Both the position numbers and the translations under genes were made by a program. Source: Atriophallophorus winterbourni (taxonomy: Eukaryota > Platyhelminthes > Trematoda > Plagiorchiida > Microphallidae). Taken from it: a DNA stretch of 64,000 nucleotides. Below, piece by piece: positions 9,041 to 18,889 of the stretch. Position 1 is the stretch's first letter, and the number at the start of each line of letters is the position of its first letter. The stretch spans positions 20,657-84,656 of the forward strand of contig JACCGJ010014089.1 of NCBI GenBank assembly GCA_013407085.1, written 5' to 3'. The notes under the pieces were generated by a model. The model made no database searches and was not told where the DNA came from. It worked only from the letters and a program-made list of their open reading frames with translations.

Positions 9041-9485
9041 TGTAACGACCAATGTCGTTAGTTAACGCGTAGATCCCCCGTCCCTAGTTCGACAAATTCA
9101 GAACCACGATTTGGGTTTACTACGTACTCAATTATATCGGAACGCACCGGTACAATGGAGTCAAAACTCCAGCAATAATAGATTCAATGAAAATGACGAC
9201 CAATGTTGTCGTCCAAATTTCTGTATCAAACAACAAATGACACACAAATTGGTGTCCAAATTGAAACACTAAAATGAGCCCAAATACCACGTGCAAAAAT
9301 ATGTGGAATTTAATGGCAGCCAGGCAAAATCAATTAGTTCAACAAAACAAAAAATGTGTACAAGTGGATCGAACAGTATCAAAAATGTATACACAAATAG
9401 GTAAAACCGTGAAGAATTAGGAAAAAATCAATTTGTTTAAATAGAAAAATAAGAAGGAATTTTACACAAATTTTTGTCATTTACA
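9041..9485 (-). repeat. BEL 3' LTR
   Basis: 445 bp. Matches 15063-15579 closely, including ATGTCGTTAGTTAACGCGTA and GGAATTTTACACAAAT, but lacks two internal blocks (about 45 and 28 bp) present in the other LTR. Confidence 0.92.
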
Positions 9486-9512
9486 CCGCCCGCCAAATTC
9501 CTTCTAGAGCTA
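9486..9512 (-). promoter_or_regulatory. Polypurine tract candidate
   Basis: On the minus strand GAAGGAATTTGGCGGGCGG lies immediately before the 3' LTR, the expected position and composition of the plus-strand primer. Confidence 0.6.
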
Positions 9513-9710
9513 ACTTCTGAATGAACAAACTGATTGGTTCCACCTTCCTAACTACCCGACCCTGAATAAAGCAGAATGGCAATGACTCTATTTAGTGGCG
9601 AGTCACACACGCCACGTCGCATCGCCATCATTGGACACATGTGGCTTTTTATAGGGAAATAGTTTGCCGGACTAAGACCCACCACGTCCTCAGGTTCTGC
9701 CGTTCTCCCT
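9513..9710. other. BEL 3' untranslated stretch
   Basis: Roughly 200 bases between the polypurine tract and the stop of the integrase frame. No motif recognised. Confidence 0.5.
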
Positions 9711-12002
9711 TTAAGAAGTTTGAGCTAGCCCTATCTGCGCCGCCACGCCAGACTCCGAGCATTCCTCTTCTTGTGCTCCTTCCAGCAGACAAATTTTCCG
9801 TATATCACGTGTTACCAAACCATTTTTTGAGCGAACAACAACAGTCCTGACCAGATCATCTTTGCTCACATGAACATCTACAACAATACCAAGTGGCCAA
9901 GCACGCTTCGAAGTTTCAACACTGCTCAATAATACCACATCCCCAACACGAAAATTGCGTTTGCGATTGATCCATTTTTGTCTTGTCTGTAGTAGTGGTA
10001 GGTACTCAGATTTCCAGCGTTTCCAGAATACGTTTGCCAGGTGCAGCGATTGTTTCCAATTCCTCTTATAAGTGTCAACAAATCTTTCTTCAGAATGCAT
10101 TCCATCATTTGAGCGATTCAACAACAAATCGTTAGGACACAAAGAACAAGAGTCAATATCCTCTGAAGACAAAGGAACAAGCGGTCTGTTGTTCAGAATT
10201 CGCTCAGCTTCAATTAGAGCGGTTTGCAGCGTCTCGTCCGATGGTGTTTGTTCTGTGCATGTAGCATTTAATGCACGACGAATGGATCTTATCAGCCGCT
10301 CCCAAACACCTCCTCTATGACTAGAGTACGGAGGATTAAAGCACCACTCAATACTATGTGAAACTAGTTTATCCGATAAACCGTCACTGTTCAATCCATT
10401 TAGCCATATACGTAGCACTCGTTCAGCGCCAACAAAGTTGGACCCATTATCCGAATAAATAATCTGCGGTTTACCTCGACGTCCAATGAAACGAAAGAGC
10501 GCCATCAAAAACGAATCCGTATCCATAGAATGGGCTACTTCTATGTGGACTGCGCGTGACTGTAAACAAGTAAATAGGCATCCGTATCGTTTTTCTACAG
10601 ATCGACCTCGCCTAACTTCAAACGGTCCAAAATAATCCAGACCCACTTTAGCGAACGGGTAAGAACCTGTGGTCACACGGACTGGAGGAAGATCAGACAT
10701 CAGTTGAGTTGCCGGTCTGGCATCTAACCGTTTACAGGTTAAGCATTTCGCGAGTGCTCGCTTCACGCATGATAGCCCACTGATCGGCCAAAATTTCCTG
10801 CGCAGGACGCTGAGGGTATGCGCTGGCCCAGAATGTCCTTCGAGCAGATGAACATCAAAAATCAATAGGTCAGTAACATTATGCCTTTTAGGAATTATAA
10901 TGGGATGAATGCTTTCATCTGCAAGATCAGAATGCCTCAATCGACCACCAACTTTCCAAATACCTTGATCAATAAATGGGCGTAACTTCTTCAATGATGA
11001 CAAATTGAACTCGCAGGGCTCACTTAGCGCCTTATCACCAAATACATTCCGCTGCGTCAATCGAATAATTTCTGCTTCGGCATTTCGGAATTCGTCTAAT
11101 CCGATCTTGCCTACCGATAAAGATCCATTGGAACCATGACCAAACATGATAATAACATAACGCTTGAAACGGATCAGCCATGCAATCGAGCGTACAAGCC
11201 GTTTCCAACTAGAGAATCGACGAAGAATGACGTCTATTCCACACTCTGACTCAACCGAAGTAATGTTACAATTGGCACGCTTGAATTCAATTCGTTCGCT
11301 GCACTGTGGATCAACTACTTCAGGCCACATATCAATGGTTTGTTTCAGGAAGTCGGGGCCGTTCAACCAAAATTCCAATCGAGACAATTCCATAACACCT
11401 CTGGAGGTCAAATCAGCCGGATTAAATCGTGTACCAACATGCCTCCACTGGCAAGGTATCGTGTGTTCATGTATGAAGGTCAAACGATTCGCTACGAACG
11501 TTGAGAAACGACTCGTTCGATTGGTAATATAATACAAAACGGTCATCGAATCAGTCCAAAAGAAAACGTTTTTGACAAGTTCACCAAAGGCGGATTTCAG
11601 AATCAGATATACACGTACCGCAAGTACAGCTGCGGCTAATTCCAACCTAGGAATCGATACCGCTTTCAATGGATTCACTCGAGATTTTGAAAATAATAGA
11701 CGAACCGGTGACATGACCGAATCATTATACAAACGTCCATATGCAACAGCGCCATGGCCAGATTCCGAAGCATCGCTGAAAACGTGAAGACTCAAGGACG
11801 ACATACTCTCATTCATTTCGCTAATGCGTCTTGGAATACGTAACTCCTTGATTGCATGCATGCTACTGATCCACTTATCACACATTAGTTGAAGATCATC
11901 ACACATCGTCTCGTCCCAACCCAAAGGTTTTCTGCAACAATTTTGTAGTGAAACCTTCCCAGGAAAAATCCAAGGACTCATGAGGCCAAGTGGGTCATAC
12001 AA
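9711..12002 (-). CDS. BEL/Pao pol, RNase H and integrase part
   Basis: 763-codon frame that continues the RT frame upstream after a shift. It opens with the Pao signature MYDPLGLMSPWIFPGK, then RNase H motifs HVFSDASESGHGAVAYG (about residue 78), IPRLELAAAVLA and FFWTDSMTVLYYI. The integrase core has KVGLDYFGPF (first Asp, about residue 454), IYSDNGSNFVG (second Asp, about 516) and GGVWERLIRSIRRAL (Glu, about 565), giving a complete D,D,E set. The C-terminus has the WPLGIVVDV and VVVRSKNG text of the DUF5641 region typical of BEL elements. Its start is a frameshift site, not a true initiator. Confidence 0.93.
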   Translation of the reverse strand: MYDPLGLMSPWIFPGKVSLQNCCRKPLGWDETMCDDLQLMCDKWISSMHAIKELRIPRRISEMNESMSSLSLHVFSDASESGHGAVAYGRLYNDSVMSPVRLLFSKSRVNPLKAVSIPRLELAAAVLAVRVYLILKSAFGELVKNVFFWTDSMTVLYYITNRTSRFSTFVANRLTFIHEHTIPCQWRHVGTRFNPADLTSRGVMELSRLEFWLNGPDFLKQTIDMWPEVVDPQCSERIEFKRANCNITSVESECGIDVILRRFSSWKRLVRSIAWLIRFKRYVIIMFGHGSNGSLSVGKIGLDEFRNAEAEIIRLTQRNVFGDKALSEPCEFNLSSLKKLRPFIDQGIWKVGGRLRHSDLADESIHPIIIPKRHNVTDLLIFDVHLLEGHSGPAHTLSVLRRKFWPISGLSCVKRALAKCLTCKRLDARPATQLMSDLPPVRVTTGSYPFAKVGLDYFGPFEVRRGRSVEKRYGCLFTCLQSRAVHIEVAHSMDTDSFLMALFRFIGRRGKPQIIYSDNGSNFVGAERVLRIWLNGLNSDGLSDKLVSHSIEWCFNPPYSSHRGGVWERLIRSIRRALNATCTEQTPSDETLQTALIEAERILNNRPLVPLSSEDIDSCSLCPNDLLLNRSNDGMHSEERFVDTYKRNWKQSLHLANVFWKRWKSEYLPLLQTRQKWINRKRNFRVGDVVLLSSVETSKRAWPLGIVVDVHVSKDDLVRTVVVRSKNGLVTRDIRKICLLEGAQEEECSESGVAAQIGLAQTS

Positions 12003-13861
12003 CCCACTTCAACTGACAACAAACTTCGTTTCGTCGTTGGGCGTTTTGACAGATTCAGATCAAACGCGAATTCGTCAGTGTCTGCATCCCATTTAACACC
12101 CAGCATTCTTTCGGTCGGAAGCTTATCTTGGCTAATAACTCGAACATTAGGTGCGCGTTCGTCCTCCGGCACATCTTCAAGTAAATTACGATCATTGGAA
12201 ATCCATTTTGTCAAACGAAACCCTCCCATTCGTAACAATGCAGACAACTGCTTCACCAAGGATTTTGCTTCGAGTTCAGTAGGCACTGATATCAAACAGT
12301 CATCCACATAAAAATTTCTTGAAACATAGTCTCCGATTTTCTTTTCAAATAGATGCCCGAATTGCTCAACCGTTTTGCGCAGTGCGAACGTTGCGCAGAA
12401 TGGAGACGACGTTGCACCAAAAGGATGAACCGTCATCCGAAACCTTTTAATGGGACCCGAAATGTCATTTTTGTCCCACCAGAGAATTCGAAGAGCATCT
12501 CTATCATTCTCTGGCACCTTTACCTGTAAGAACATTTCTTCGATATCAGCGGCGACGGCATAGGCGTGTAAGCGGAAGCGTATCAACACGTCGATCAAAT
12601 TCGTTGTCAGATTTGGTCCTTGAAGTAGGGCATCATTCAACGATACACCGTTGTGTTTAGCAGCACAATCGAACACAATTCTAAGCTTCTCTGGTTTCTT
12701 AGGATTGAAAACAGGATGGTGAGGCAAATACCAAGCATGATTCTCATCTGCATTACTCGGAACGGTTTCGATATAACCAGTAGTCAAATGATGTGCCATT
12801 ATCTTGTTGTAGCGTTCGAATAACGCACTGTCACGTTCGAATCGACGCCTCAAGTAGCCCAAGCGCTTTTCCGCTATCCAATAATTTGCGGTAAGTTTAC
12901 GTCTATCACCCCTCCATGGTAGCGGCACCTGGAAGTGACCGTCAATAAATTTTGATCGTTTTACTAGAGAAAATGCTTCTTCATCCTCACGCGATCGTTC
13001 CTTGCCTTCTGTGGCAATATCCGCAAATTCAGTATTGTATAGCCTCCTGATACATTCATCGATGGACCCTTCATCCGTAGAAGAATTTAAACTGAAGACA
13101 TTTTTCGAGTCTTGGCATGCCGGTCCTTGCAAAATCCAACCCAACAATGTTTTCGTTGCAAATGGACGGCGCCTGCCTCCTAATCGCTGTTCCAACGCCC
13201 AATGCGCTTCCGGAACGTTACATCCAATCAGCAAGGTTATTTCTTGTCCAACATTCTCCGAGAATCTTAGATCCTTCAAATGATCATATCTTGCGATGAT
13301 ACTATTCGGGGAATTCATTGTTACTTCAGGTAACTTGGAAACCGTGTAAGCTTCGGCAACATGAATTACTTCATCCCCGTCAACGGAATGTACATTGAAA
13401 CTCAATACTGAACTTTTCAATTTTCGATGCAAACCGAGCGAGGTTATCGACACATCAACTGCGACACTAGGCATACCGAATTTCTCAACAAATCTTTGTG
13501 AGATCAGAGTGGTATCCGAGCCATTATCGAGTAACGCTACGACTGGAACAAGCCCCATAGGCGTGTCAATTTTCACCGTCAGGTAACCCAGGCTTACTGC
13601 TGGACTGAGAGCAGTAGCACTGTAATTAATAGTTTTTTGTTGCTCACTTATACGATTATAATGTAGAGACGAATGGTGACGTCTACCACACCCTTCGACG
13701 GAGCAAACAGTCGGCACCTTGCAGTCGCATGCTTTATGAGACCGGTTCAAGCAAACGTAGCACATACCGTGTTGCTTAGCAATAGCCCATCTGTCTTTCA
13801 CATCAGCCTTCAGATATGTAGAGCAGTTTTCTATTCGATGAGGTCCTTTACACTGTAGCAT
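11978..13861 (-). CDS. BEL/Pao pol, zinc-finger, protease and RT part
   Basis: 627-codon frame. It starts with cysteine/histidine clusters (CKGPHRIENC, CYVCLNRSHKACDC, CGRRHHSSLH), then an aspartic protease with LLDNGSDTTLIS near residue 110. The RT of Pao type follows: HHPVFNPKKPEKLRIVFDC, AADIEEMFLQVKV (motif A), HPFGATSSPF (motif B) and NFYVDDCLIS (YVDD box near residue 517). The frame ends at RSLLSVEVGCMTHLAS, which reads through the YDPLG motif in the wrong frame; a one-base-type indel near 11.99-12.02 kb separates it from the RNase H part. It overlaps the end of gag in a different frame. Confidence 0.93.
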   Translation of the reverse strand: MLQCKGPHRIENCSTYLKADVKDRWAIAKQHGMCYVCLNRSHKACDCKVPTVCSVEGCGRRHHSSLHYNRISEQQKTINYSATALSPAVSLGYLTVKIDTPMGLVPVVALLDNGSDTTLISQRFVEKFGMPSVAVDVSITSLGLHRKLKSSVLSFNVHSVDGDEVIHVAEAYTVSKLPEVTMNSPNSIIARYDHLKDLRFSENVGQEITLLIGCNVPEAHWALEQRLGGRRRPFATKTLLGWILQGPACQDSKNVFSLNSSTDEGSIDECIRRLYNTEFADIATEGKERSREDEEAFSLVKRSKFIDGHFQVPLPWRGDRRKLTANYWIAEKRLGYLRRRFERDSALFERYNKIMAHHLTTGYIETVPSNADENHAWYLPHHPVFNPKKPEKLRIVFDCAAKHNGVSLNDALLQGPNLTTNLIDVLIRFRLHAYAVAADIEEMFLQVKVPENDRDALRILWWDKNDISGPIKRFRMTVHPFGATSSPFCATFALRKTVEQFGHLFEKKIGDYVSRNFYVDDCLISVPTELEAKSLVKQLSALLRMGGFRLTKWISNDRNLLEDVPEDERAPNVRVISQDKLPTERMLGVKWDADTDEFAFDLNLSKRPTTKRSLLSVEVGCMTHLAS

Positions 13862-14961
13862 TCTATTCGCATTGATGGGGAGTAACTTGTGGTCATGTAC
13901 ACTCTCCGTCCTTCGGACAATTTCAATTTCTCTGATGGCTTAGTTGACCCATTAGTCTCATTAATGAGCATGCCAAACCTGCTCCTGGCGATTCTCGCTT
14001 TGCGGGAGACAAACTCGGATAAACGTGCAAAGTCAACTTCTGACCCATCAGCGGCAATCGCATCTGCCAGGTCAGCCCATTGCTGTTGTAGTCCAGCCGG
14101 CAAACATTTGACCAATCCTTCCAAGGTGGTGACGGAGTTCAAGTCTGCTTCACAGCGCATTTGCTTCAAAGCAATCTGACAACTTTCCATCTTCAAAGCA
14201 AGGTTTGACAGACTATCCGAATCGCTTCTTACTTTGGCTGCTTCACTCAACACCTCGGTCAATAACGAGCGTGCAACGACATGAGGCAGGCCAAACATTT
14301 CCTGTAGGATGCTGCGTGCTCTTTTATACCCGTCTTCAGGCGACAGCATCACACAAGCATCAATCGCTTTTCGAGCATTGCCTCGGCAATAATACATAAG
14401 ATATAGCAAACGCTGTCCGGAATCGCAAGTTTTCGATTCTATATAACACTCAAATTGCCGAATAAATTTCCAGTAATCCACCGAATTGCCATCAAATGTA
14501 GATAACTCTACCCTAGGCAATGAAGCAACATCGTTGACGACCTTTTGTGACATCTTCACCGCTTCCGACTCAATATGTCGATTAACCGGAACTTCAGCAA
14601 CATAGTTGTCGTTGACACTGCATCCGCTCAAACGAGCTATCGTCTCCTTAGCAATCACTAAATCTCTCTCTAATTCGAGCTCACGCACAGACGGCACATG
14701 TTTAGAGTCGAAATTAGGACTACCTCGAGATGATATACAAGAGCTAAGCGAGGCGGAACAAATAGTGTAACTATCACCATTACAGGCAAGCTTATCAGTA
14801 GTGTTCAGACGTTTCGATTTACGTGGCATTATCAAAAATGGCGAAACAAAAAATAAAAAAGGCAAGAACGTCACCAATGTTTGAACAGAAATGAGTAGAT
14901 GTACGAGGGTCCAAGTTGATCCTCGTTCCGCTGGATTGGCGATCCAATTGACCGTATCCAA
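13831..14961 (-). CDS. BEL/Pao gag
   Basis: 376-codon frame. The likely initiator is the internal ATG at 14829 (MPRKSKRLNTTDK), because the preceding 44 residues are hydrophobic leader-like text unusual for gag. The central region ELSTFDGNSVDYWKFIRQFE, then YLMYYCRGNARKAI and GYKRARSILQEMFG, is the DUF1759-type gag of Pao elements. The capsid-like part ends near 13900. There the nucleocapsid zinc-finger sequence continues in another frame, so expression would need a frameshift, or the frame is broken. Confidence 0.9.
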   Translation of the reverse strand: MDTVNWIANPAERGSTWTLVHLLISVQTLVTFLPFLFFVSPFLIMPRKSKRLNTTDKLACNGDSYTICSASLSSCISSRGSPNFDSKHVPSVRELELERDLVIAKETIARLSGCSVNDNYVAEVPVNRHIESEAVKMSQKVVNDVASLPRVELSTFDGNSVDYWKFIRQFECYIESKTCDSGQRLLYLMYYCRGNARKAIDACVMLSPEDGYKRARSILQEMFGLPHVVARSLLTEVLSEAAKVRSDSDSLSNLALKMESCQIALKQMRCEADLNSVTTLEGLVKCLPAGLQQQWADLADAIAADGSEVDFARLSEFVSRKARIARSRFGMLINETNGSTKPSEKLKLSEGRRVYMTTSYSPSMRIECYSVKDLIE

Positions 14962-15062
14962 TTAGGCAATTCGATTTGAGTGCTTCCCGTCAAGTTCGGG
15001 AAGAAAACTAATACTTCTCGTCCAGTCGGAGAAGAATCAAAATCCAGTTCCGAATTGAGTAG

Positions 15063-15579
15063 TGTACGACCAATGTCGTTAGTTAACGCGTAGATCCCCC
15101 GTCCCTAGTTCGACAAATTCAGAACCACGATTTGGGTTTACTACGGTACTGTAATTAATGACAGTTACAATAATAATGGTATACAAACCTCAATTATATC
15201 GGAACGCACCGGTACAATGGAGTCAAAACTCCAGCAATAATAGATTCAATGAAAATGACGACCTGACGCATAAAAACTAGAAAAAGTTAATTTACCAATG
15301 TTGTCGTCCAAATTTCCGTATAAAACAACAAATGACACACAAATTGGTGTCCGAATTGAAACAATAAAATGAGCCCAAATACCACGTGCAAAAATATGTG
15401 GAATTTAATGGCAGCCAAGCAAAATCAATTAGTTCAACAAAACAAAAAATGTGTACAAGTGGATCGAACAGTATCAAAAATGTATACACAAATAGGTAAA
15501 ACTGTGAAGAATTAAGAAAAATCAATTTGTTTAAATAGAAAAATAAGAAGGAATTTTACACAAATGTTTGTCATTTACA
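15063..15579 (-). repeat. BEL 5' LTR
   Basis: 517 bp, the longer LTR. Relative to the other it carries an extra AT-rich block around 15147-15190 and another around 15264-15292. The minus-strand order LTR, leader of about 100 bases, then gag sets the element's orientation. Confidence 0.92.
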
Positions 15580-15779
15580 TATATCATGAGCTTAATTTAC
15601 TTTGATTACAAAATAATTGTACAAGGTGTGCCTACATTGAAGGTTCCATTCTGTGGCGTTTTTAATGTTTTACGCGTGTGGTATGTTCCAACTTTAACCG
15701 AAAACATGAATTTAAATCATTGTAAATTTTAACTTCATTGGTCGATATGCGAGTACGAATGAAAACAACTATCCAAGGT
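15580..15779. other. No recognised feature
   Basis: About 200 bases right of the BEL LTR without frames, repeats or motifs I recognise. Confidence 0.45.
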
Positions 15780-15960
15780 TATACTTGTATGCCAACTGTT
15801 ATATAGGGTTCGTACAACGAACCACGATGTTCAGACACAGAATCACAAAGTGATTCGTGGTCAAAGCACTCAAGGCGCTTATGGATGACCAAAGTAATGT
15901 TGTTGGTGTGTAAGGGATGGGTATGTGAGCAACACGTTACTTTGAAAACAACTATCGTTC
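15780..15960. repeat. Hairpin repeat with GAATCAC/GTGATTC core
   Basis: Contains CCACGATGTTCAG, then GAATCACAAAGTGATTCGTGG, a self-complementary arrangement. The same block occurs inverted at 55285-55385 (GAATCACTTAGTGATTC, then AACATCGTGGTTC). The downstream part (GTAAGGGATG, GAGCAACACGTTACTTTG) resembles the hammerhead-associated repeat at 8.5 kb. Confidence 0.5.
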
Positions 15961-16387
15961 AAGAATGACCTACTTATGAACGTCTGCTGATGCGGCAGGA
16001 GTTGCGATTCATTGACTAGGACATCGGAGTGTAGTGTCGTAAAATAACTCAGGCGTGGAAAACCCAAGTCATATTTGATGGCATACCGTATGCAACAAAG
16101 TTTAATGGTAAGATTTCTGTACTATATTATGTATACTTTTATAAATGGTGATCAACGTTCGAATAGCACGAATACCATGAAAGAAAATAAAAGGAAATAT
16201 TTTCGAAGATGGACATCCTTATTAACGCTGTACTAATGCACGTGTGTGGTCGTTGGAAAAATCAAATAAAGAAGTCAAACTCGAATTTCATAAAGAGACA
16301 CATCGATCTCTCTGATATTGTAATAATTATCTGTCATGTTGCAAAGAAATTTGAGAGCAATCGGTTTGGAGAGTTTTTTGGATAACG
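15961..16387. other. No recognised feature
   Basis: Between the hairpin repeat and the Penelope inverted arm. No supported frame or repeat. Confidence 0.4.
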
Positions 16388-16832
16388 TTGCACTTCTGAC
16401 AAAGAAGCTTCGTCAGACAAAATGTGATAGTCAGGAAAGGGAACATGATTAAATAGTTGTCAACCCACCACCACTGATTTGACCTTACCGCTAAACAGCC
16501 TACAGTACGCCTACGCTGTCAAGTCTCGTAAGAATGACCAGGATCAGTGGTCGATGTTCCTCCTATTGTGTATCCATATCAATCCGATACAAGTGATCAC
16601 GGTCAAGGTCAGTTGACACGGCGGTCAACATGCGTAAAAGTACATAACTAACGGGGTTAAGGTTAACCTATTTGTGAAGAAAAACAGTAATCTAATTAAC
16701 TAGTAGGGTAAGGTGAATAATAACTATTTACCGTCGCAGTAGTGCCGAGCGCCAGATTGTGGATATTTCTACCCCATCCACCTTATTGACTGCCAGTCGA
16801 CCTGCCTTCGCAATTTCGACCGCCTGCGCATG
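16388..16832 (-). repeat. Penelope-like inverted repeat, left arm
   Basis: The minus strand holds the 3' end of a Penelope-like ORF (NKVDGVEISTIW-SALLRR then stop) and about 350 bases of noncoding tail. The same tail and C-terminus recur inverted at 17893-18320. The tail includes a degraded hammerhead-like core (minus-strand CTGACGA at 16410-16416, with GCAA instead of GAAA). Confidence 0.85.
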
Positions 16833-17220
16833 TAGGCGTTCGCTATACGGTTTAATAGCGCCTCTTAATATTTCCACATTGTCTAGATCAACGCTGTGGC
16901 CCGTATCTAAAACGTGCTCCGCCAAGGCGGAATTACGAATAAGGGATTGATATTCCCTCGCATCCCGGGGCTGTTCCCGGACACGCTTTCGGTGTTTTTC
17001 GATTCTAGTGTGAATTTCCCTGGAAGTCTGGCCTCTGTAAACACCCGAACAGTCCTTACGTTTGATTCTGTAGATGCTGTGCGTGCTTCTAGATAAAGGT
17101 GTCTTATCCTTGAGATGCATCAGAACCGAACGGATCGTTTTCCCTTTCTTATAAGTCAAGCGTATGACCGCCTGGTGCAAGATTCTACCTATCGCTTCAG
17201 ATGTGCATTTAACATAAGGT
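16728..17220 (-). pseudogene. Penelope-like element GIY-YIG endonuclease domain
   Basis: About 150 residues from a frame that begins near 17180. The GIY-YIG motifs read STHSIYRIKRKDCSGVYRGQ, then TSREIHTRIEKHRKRV and HVLDTGHSVDLDNVEIL. In Penelope-like elements this C-terminal nuclease nicks the target site. The frame is intact through the stop at 16728, but a stop near 17232 separates it from the RT part. Confidence 0.88.
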
Positions 17221-17231
17221 ATACAAACTGT

Positions 17232-17892
17232 ATCTCACCAATTGTTGTCCGATTTTTCTGACGGGTATTTTACCTTCATCAATTGGCGCTTAACAAAACT
17301 TTTTGGATAACCGTGGTCACTGAGCCTTTGGCTCGCTTCACGGTGCGCCTGTTTAGATTCTCTTTCGTCGCTGCACAGGTGTTCTATCTCATGGAAAATG
17401 GAACAAGATATGGAGCTAAAGACTTGTCTTGGATGAGCGGAAGAGTATCGTAGTACAGCATCTGTATCGATAGGTTTCCGATAGACAGAAGTTTTTATTT
17501 TCCCGTCTACTTTTTGTGCTAAACAGTCCAAAAATGGAAGATTGCCTGTGCAAGACTCACTTCCTTTGTGACCGTAATACGTGGGTCTATTTCATTTAAA
17601 TAGTTTAAAGAATGCCTCTAACTGATCTCGCTTGATGATAACAAATGTGTCATCAACATAGCGCCACCATAATTTTGGCTTAAGCCCTTCATTGTTAAGG
17701 GCTTTGTTCTCTAAATGCTCCATATACATGTTCGCAAGTACTGGAGATATCGGTGAACCCATCGCCAACCCTTCTTTTTGTCTATATAATTGCTTATTAA
17801 ATACGAAGTGATTCATGCTTAGGCAGATCGATACGCCGTTGATAATTTGCTGGACGCTCAAGTTTGTGCGATCTGACAAACTGGCATCCGAT
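17232..17892 (-). pseudogene. Penelope-like reverse transcriptase, 5'-truncated
   Basis: Minus-strand RT with SMNHFVFNKQLYRQKEGLAM, GSPISPVLANMYMEHLE and WWRYVDDTFVIIKRDQLEAF (YVDD catalytic box near 17650), then in a second frame NLPFLDCLAQKVDGKIKTSV, VYRKPIDTDAVLRYSSAHP and DHGYPKSFVKRQL. These are the palm and thumb of the Penelope family. At least one frame break lies near 17530-17590. The 5' part is missing: sequence above 17893 switches to an oppositely oriented copy. Confidence 0.88.
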
Positions 17893-18320
17893 GCGGAGGC
17901 GGTCGAAATTGCAGTCAATAAGGTGGATGGGGTAGAAATATCCACAATTTGGCTCTCGGCACTGCTGCGACGGTAAATAGTTATTATTCACCTTATGCCT
18001 CCTAGTTAATTAGATTATTGTTTTTCTTCACAAATAGGTTAACCTCAACCCCGTTAGTTATGTACTTTTACGCATGTGGACCGCCGTGTCAACTGACATT
18101 GACCGTGTTCACTTGTATCGGATTGAGATGGATACACATTAGTAGGAAAATCGACCACTGATCCTGGTCATTCCCACGAGACGTGGCACACGGTAAGCGT
18201 GCTAAAGGCTATTTAGCGGTAAGGTGAAATAGGTGGTGGTGGGTTGCCCGCTACTTAATCATGTTCCCTGTCCTGACTATCACCCTTGTTCTGACGAAGC
18301 TTCTGTGTCAGAAGTGAAAC
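17893..18320 (+). repeat. Penelope-like inverted repeat, right arm
   Basis: Plus-strand copy of the Penelope 3' end: a C-terminal peptide NKVDGVEISTIWLSALLRR with stop at about 17975, and the noncoding tail up to the hammerhead core. It is the inverted partner of 16388-16832. Relative to the left arm it lacks a few codons before NKVDG. Confidence 0.85.
18291..18320 (+). ncRNA. Hammerhead ribozyme-like core in Penelope tail
   Basis: CTGACGA (18291-18297), a stem II of six pairs with one bulge (AGCTTCT with AGAAGT, loop GTGTC), then GAAAC (18316-18320). This is the CUGANGA/GAAA hammerhead core. Penelope-like elements are known to carry hammerhead motifs in their terminal repeats. Helices I and III were not confirmed by eye. 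Confidence 0.55.
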
Positions 18321-18870
18321 GTTACTCAAAAACTACTCTAACCGATTGCACTCAAATTCCTTTGCATTATGAAAACACGATCGGGCCCAAACATATTCCA
18401 ATTGATTGGGGACTAAGGTTAATCTATTTTTGAAGGAAAACAAAAATCTAATTTTACTAGTAGGTATAAGGTGAATAAAAACTATTTACTTTCACATCAG
18501 TTTCGAGCGCCATATTGCGGATATTACTGCCCCATCCACCATATTGTCCGCTTAGCAATTTTGACCGCCTCCACATTTAGGCGTTCGCTATACGGTTTAA
18601 TACAGCGTCCGAATATGTCCACATTGTCTAGATCTACTCTGTGGCCCGTATCTGAAACGTGCTCCGCCAAGTGGAGCATTGATATTCCCTTGCATCCGTG
18701 GACAATTCAATTCTTTTGTGATTTTTTCCGAAGGTTTTTCCTATGTAAATTCCCGAACAATCCATACAGTTGATTCTGTATATGCTGTTCGTAATGCCAG
18801 ATAAAGAAGAAGATAAAGAATTAGACCTGGAGCGGCTCTCTTCCAAATCCAATGGCGTGTGATCTCAAGC
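18321..18870 (-). pseudogene. Third Penelope-like fragment, GIY-YIG end
   Basis: Minus-strand fragment with SIYRINCMDCSGIYIGKTFG followed by degraded nuclease text, then the C-terminal LRRSSETD-like end and the same tail motifs (TTAATCTATTTTTGAAGG complement) at 18410-18480. More diverged than the copy at 16.7-17.9 kb. It abuts the right arm. Confidence 0.7.
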
Positions 18871-18889
18871 GTGAATTGATCTACAGCTT

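Larger units (their letters stand above)
9041..15579 (-). mobile_element. BEL/Pao LTR retrotransposon, nearly complete
   Basis: 6.5-kb element on the minus strand with direct LTRs at 9041-9485 and 15063-15579, gag, and pol in the order protease-RT-RNase H-integrase. The LTRs begin TGTA and end TTTACA. A purine-rich tract abuts the inner edge of the 3' LTR. No clear 5-bp target duplication is seen (left flank CTCAC, right flank TATAT). Coding domains are well preserved apart from frame changes at about 13.9 and 12.0 kb, making it the best preserved transposon here. Confidence 0.93.

Noticed and set aside
8768..9061. 97-codon plus-strand frame next to the BEL LTR
   Set aside because: Low-complexity lysine, phenylalanine and valine runs without a domain; it starts in an RTE leader fragment.
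16728..17180. A cellular GIY-YIG nuclease gene
   Set aside because: It is directly downstream of Penelope RT motifs on the same strand and shares the Penelope tail, so it is a transposon domain.
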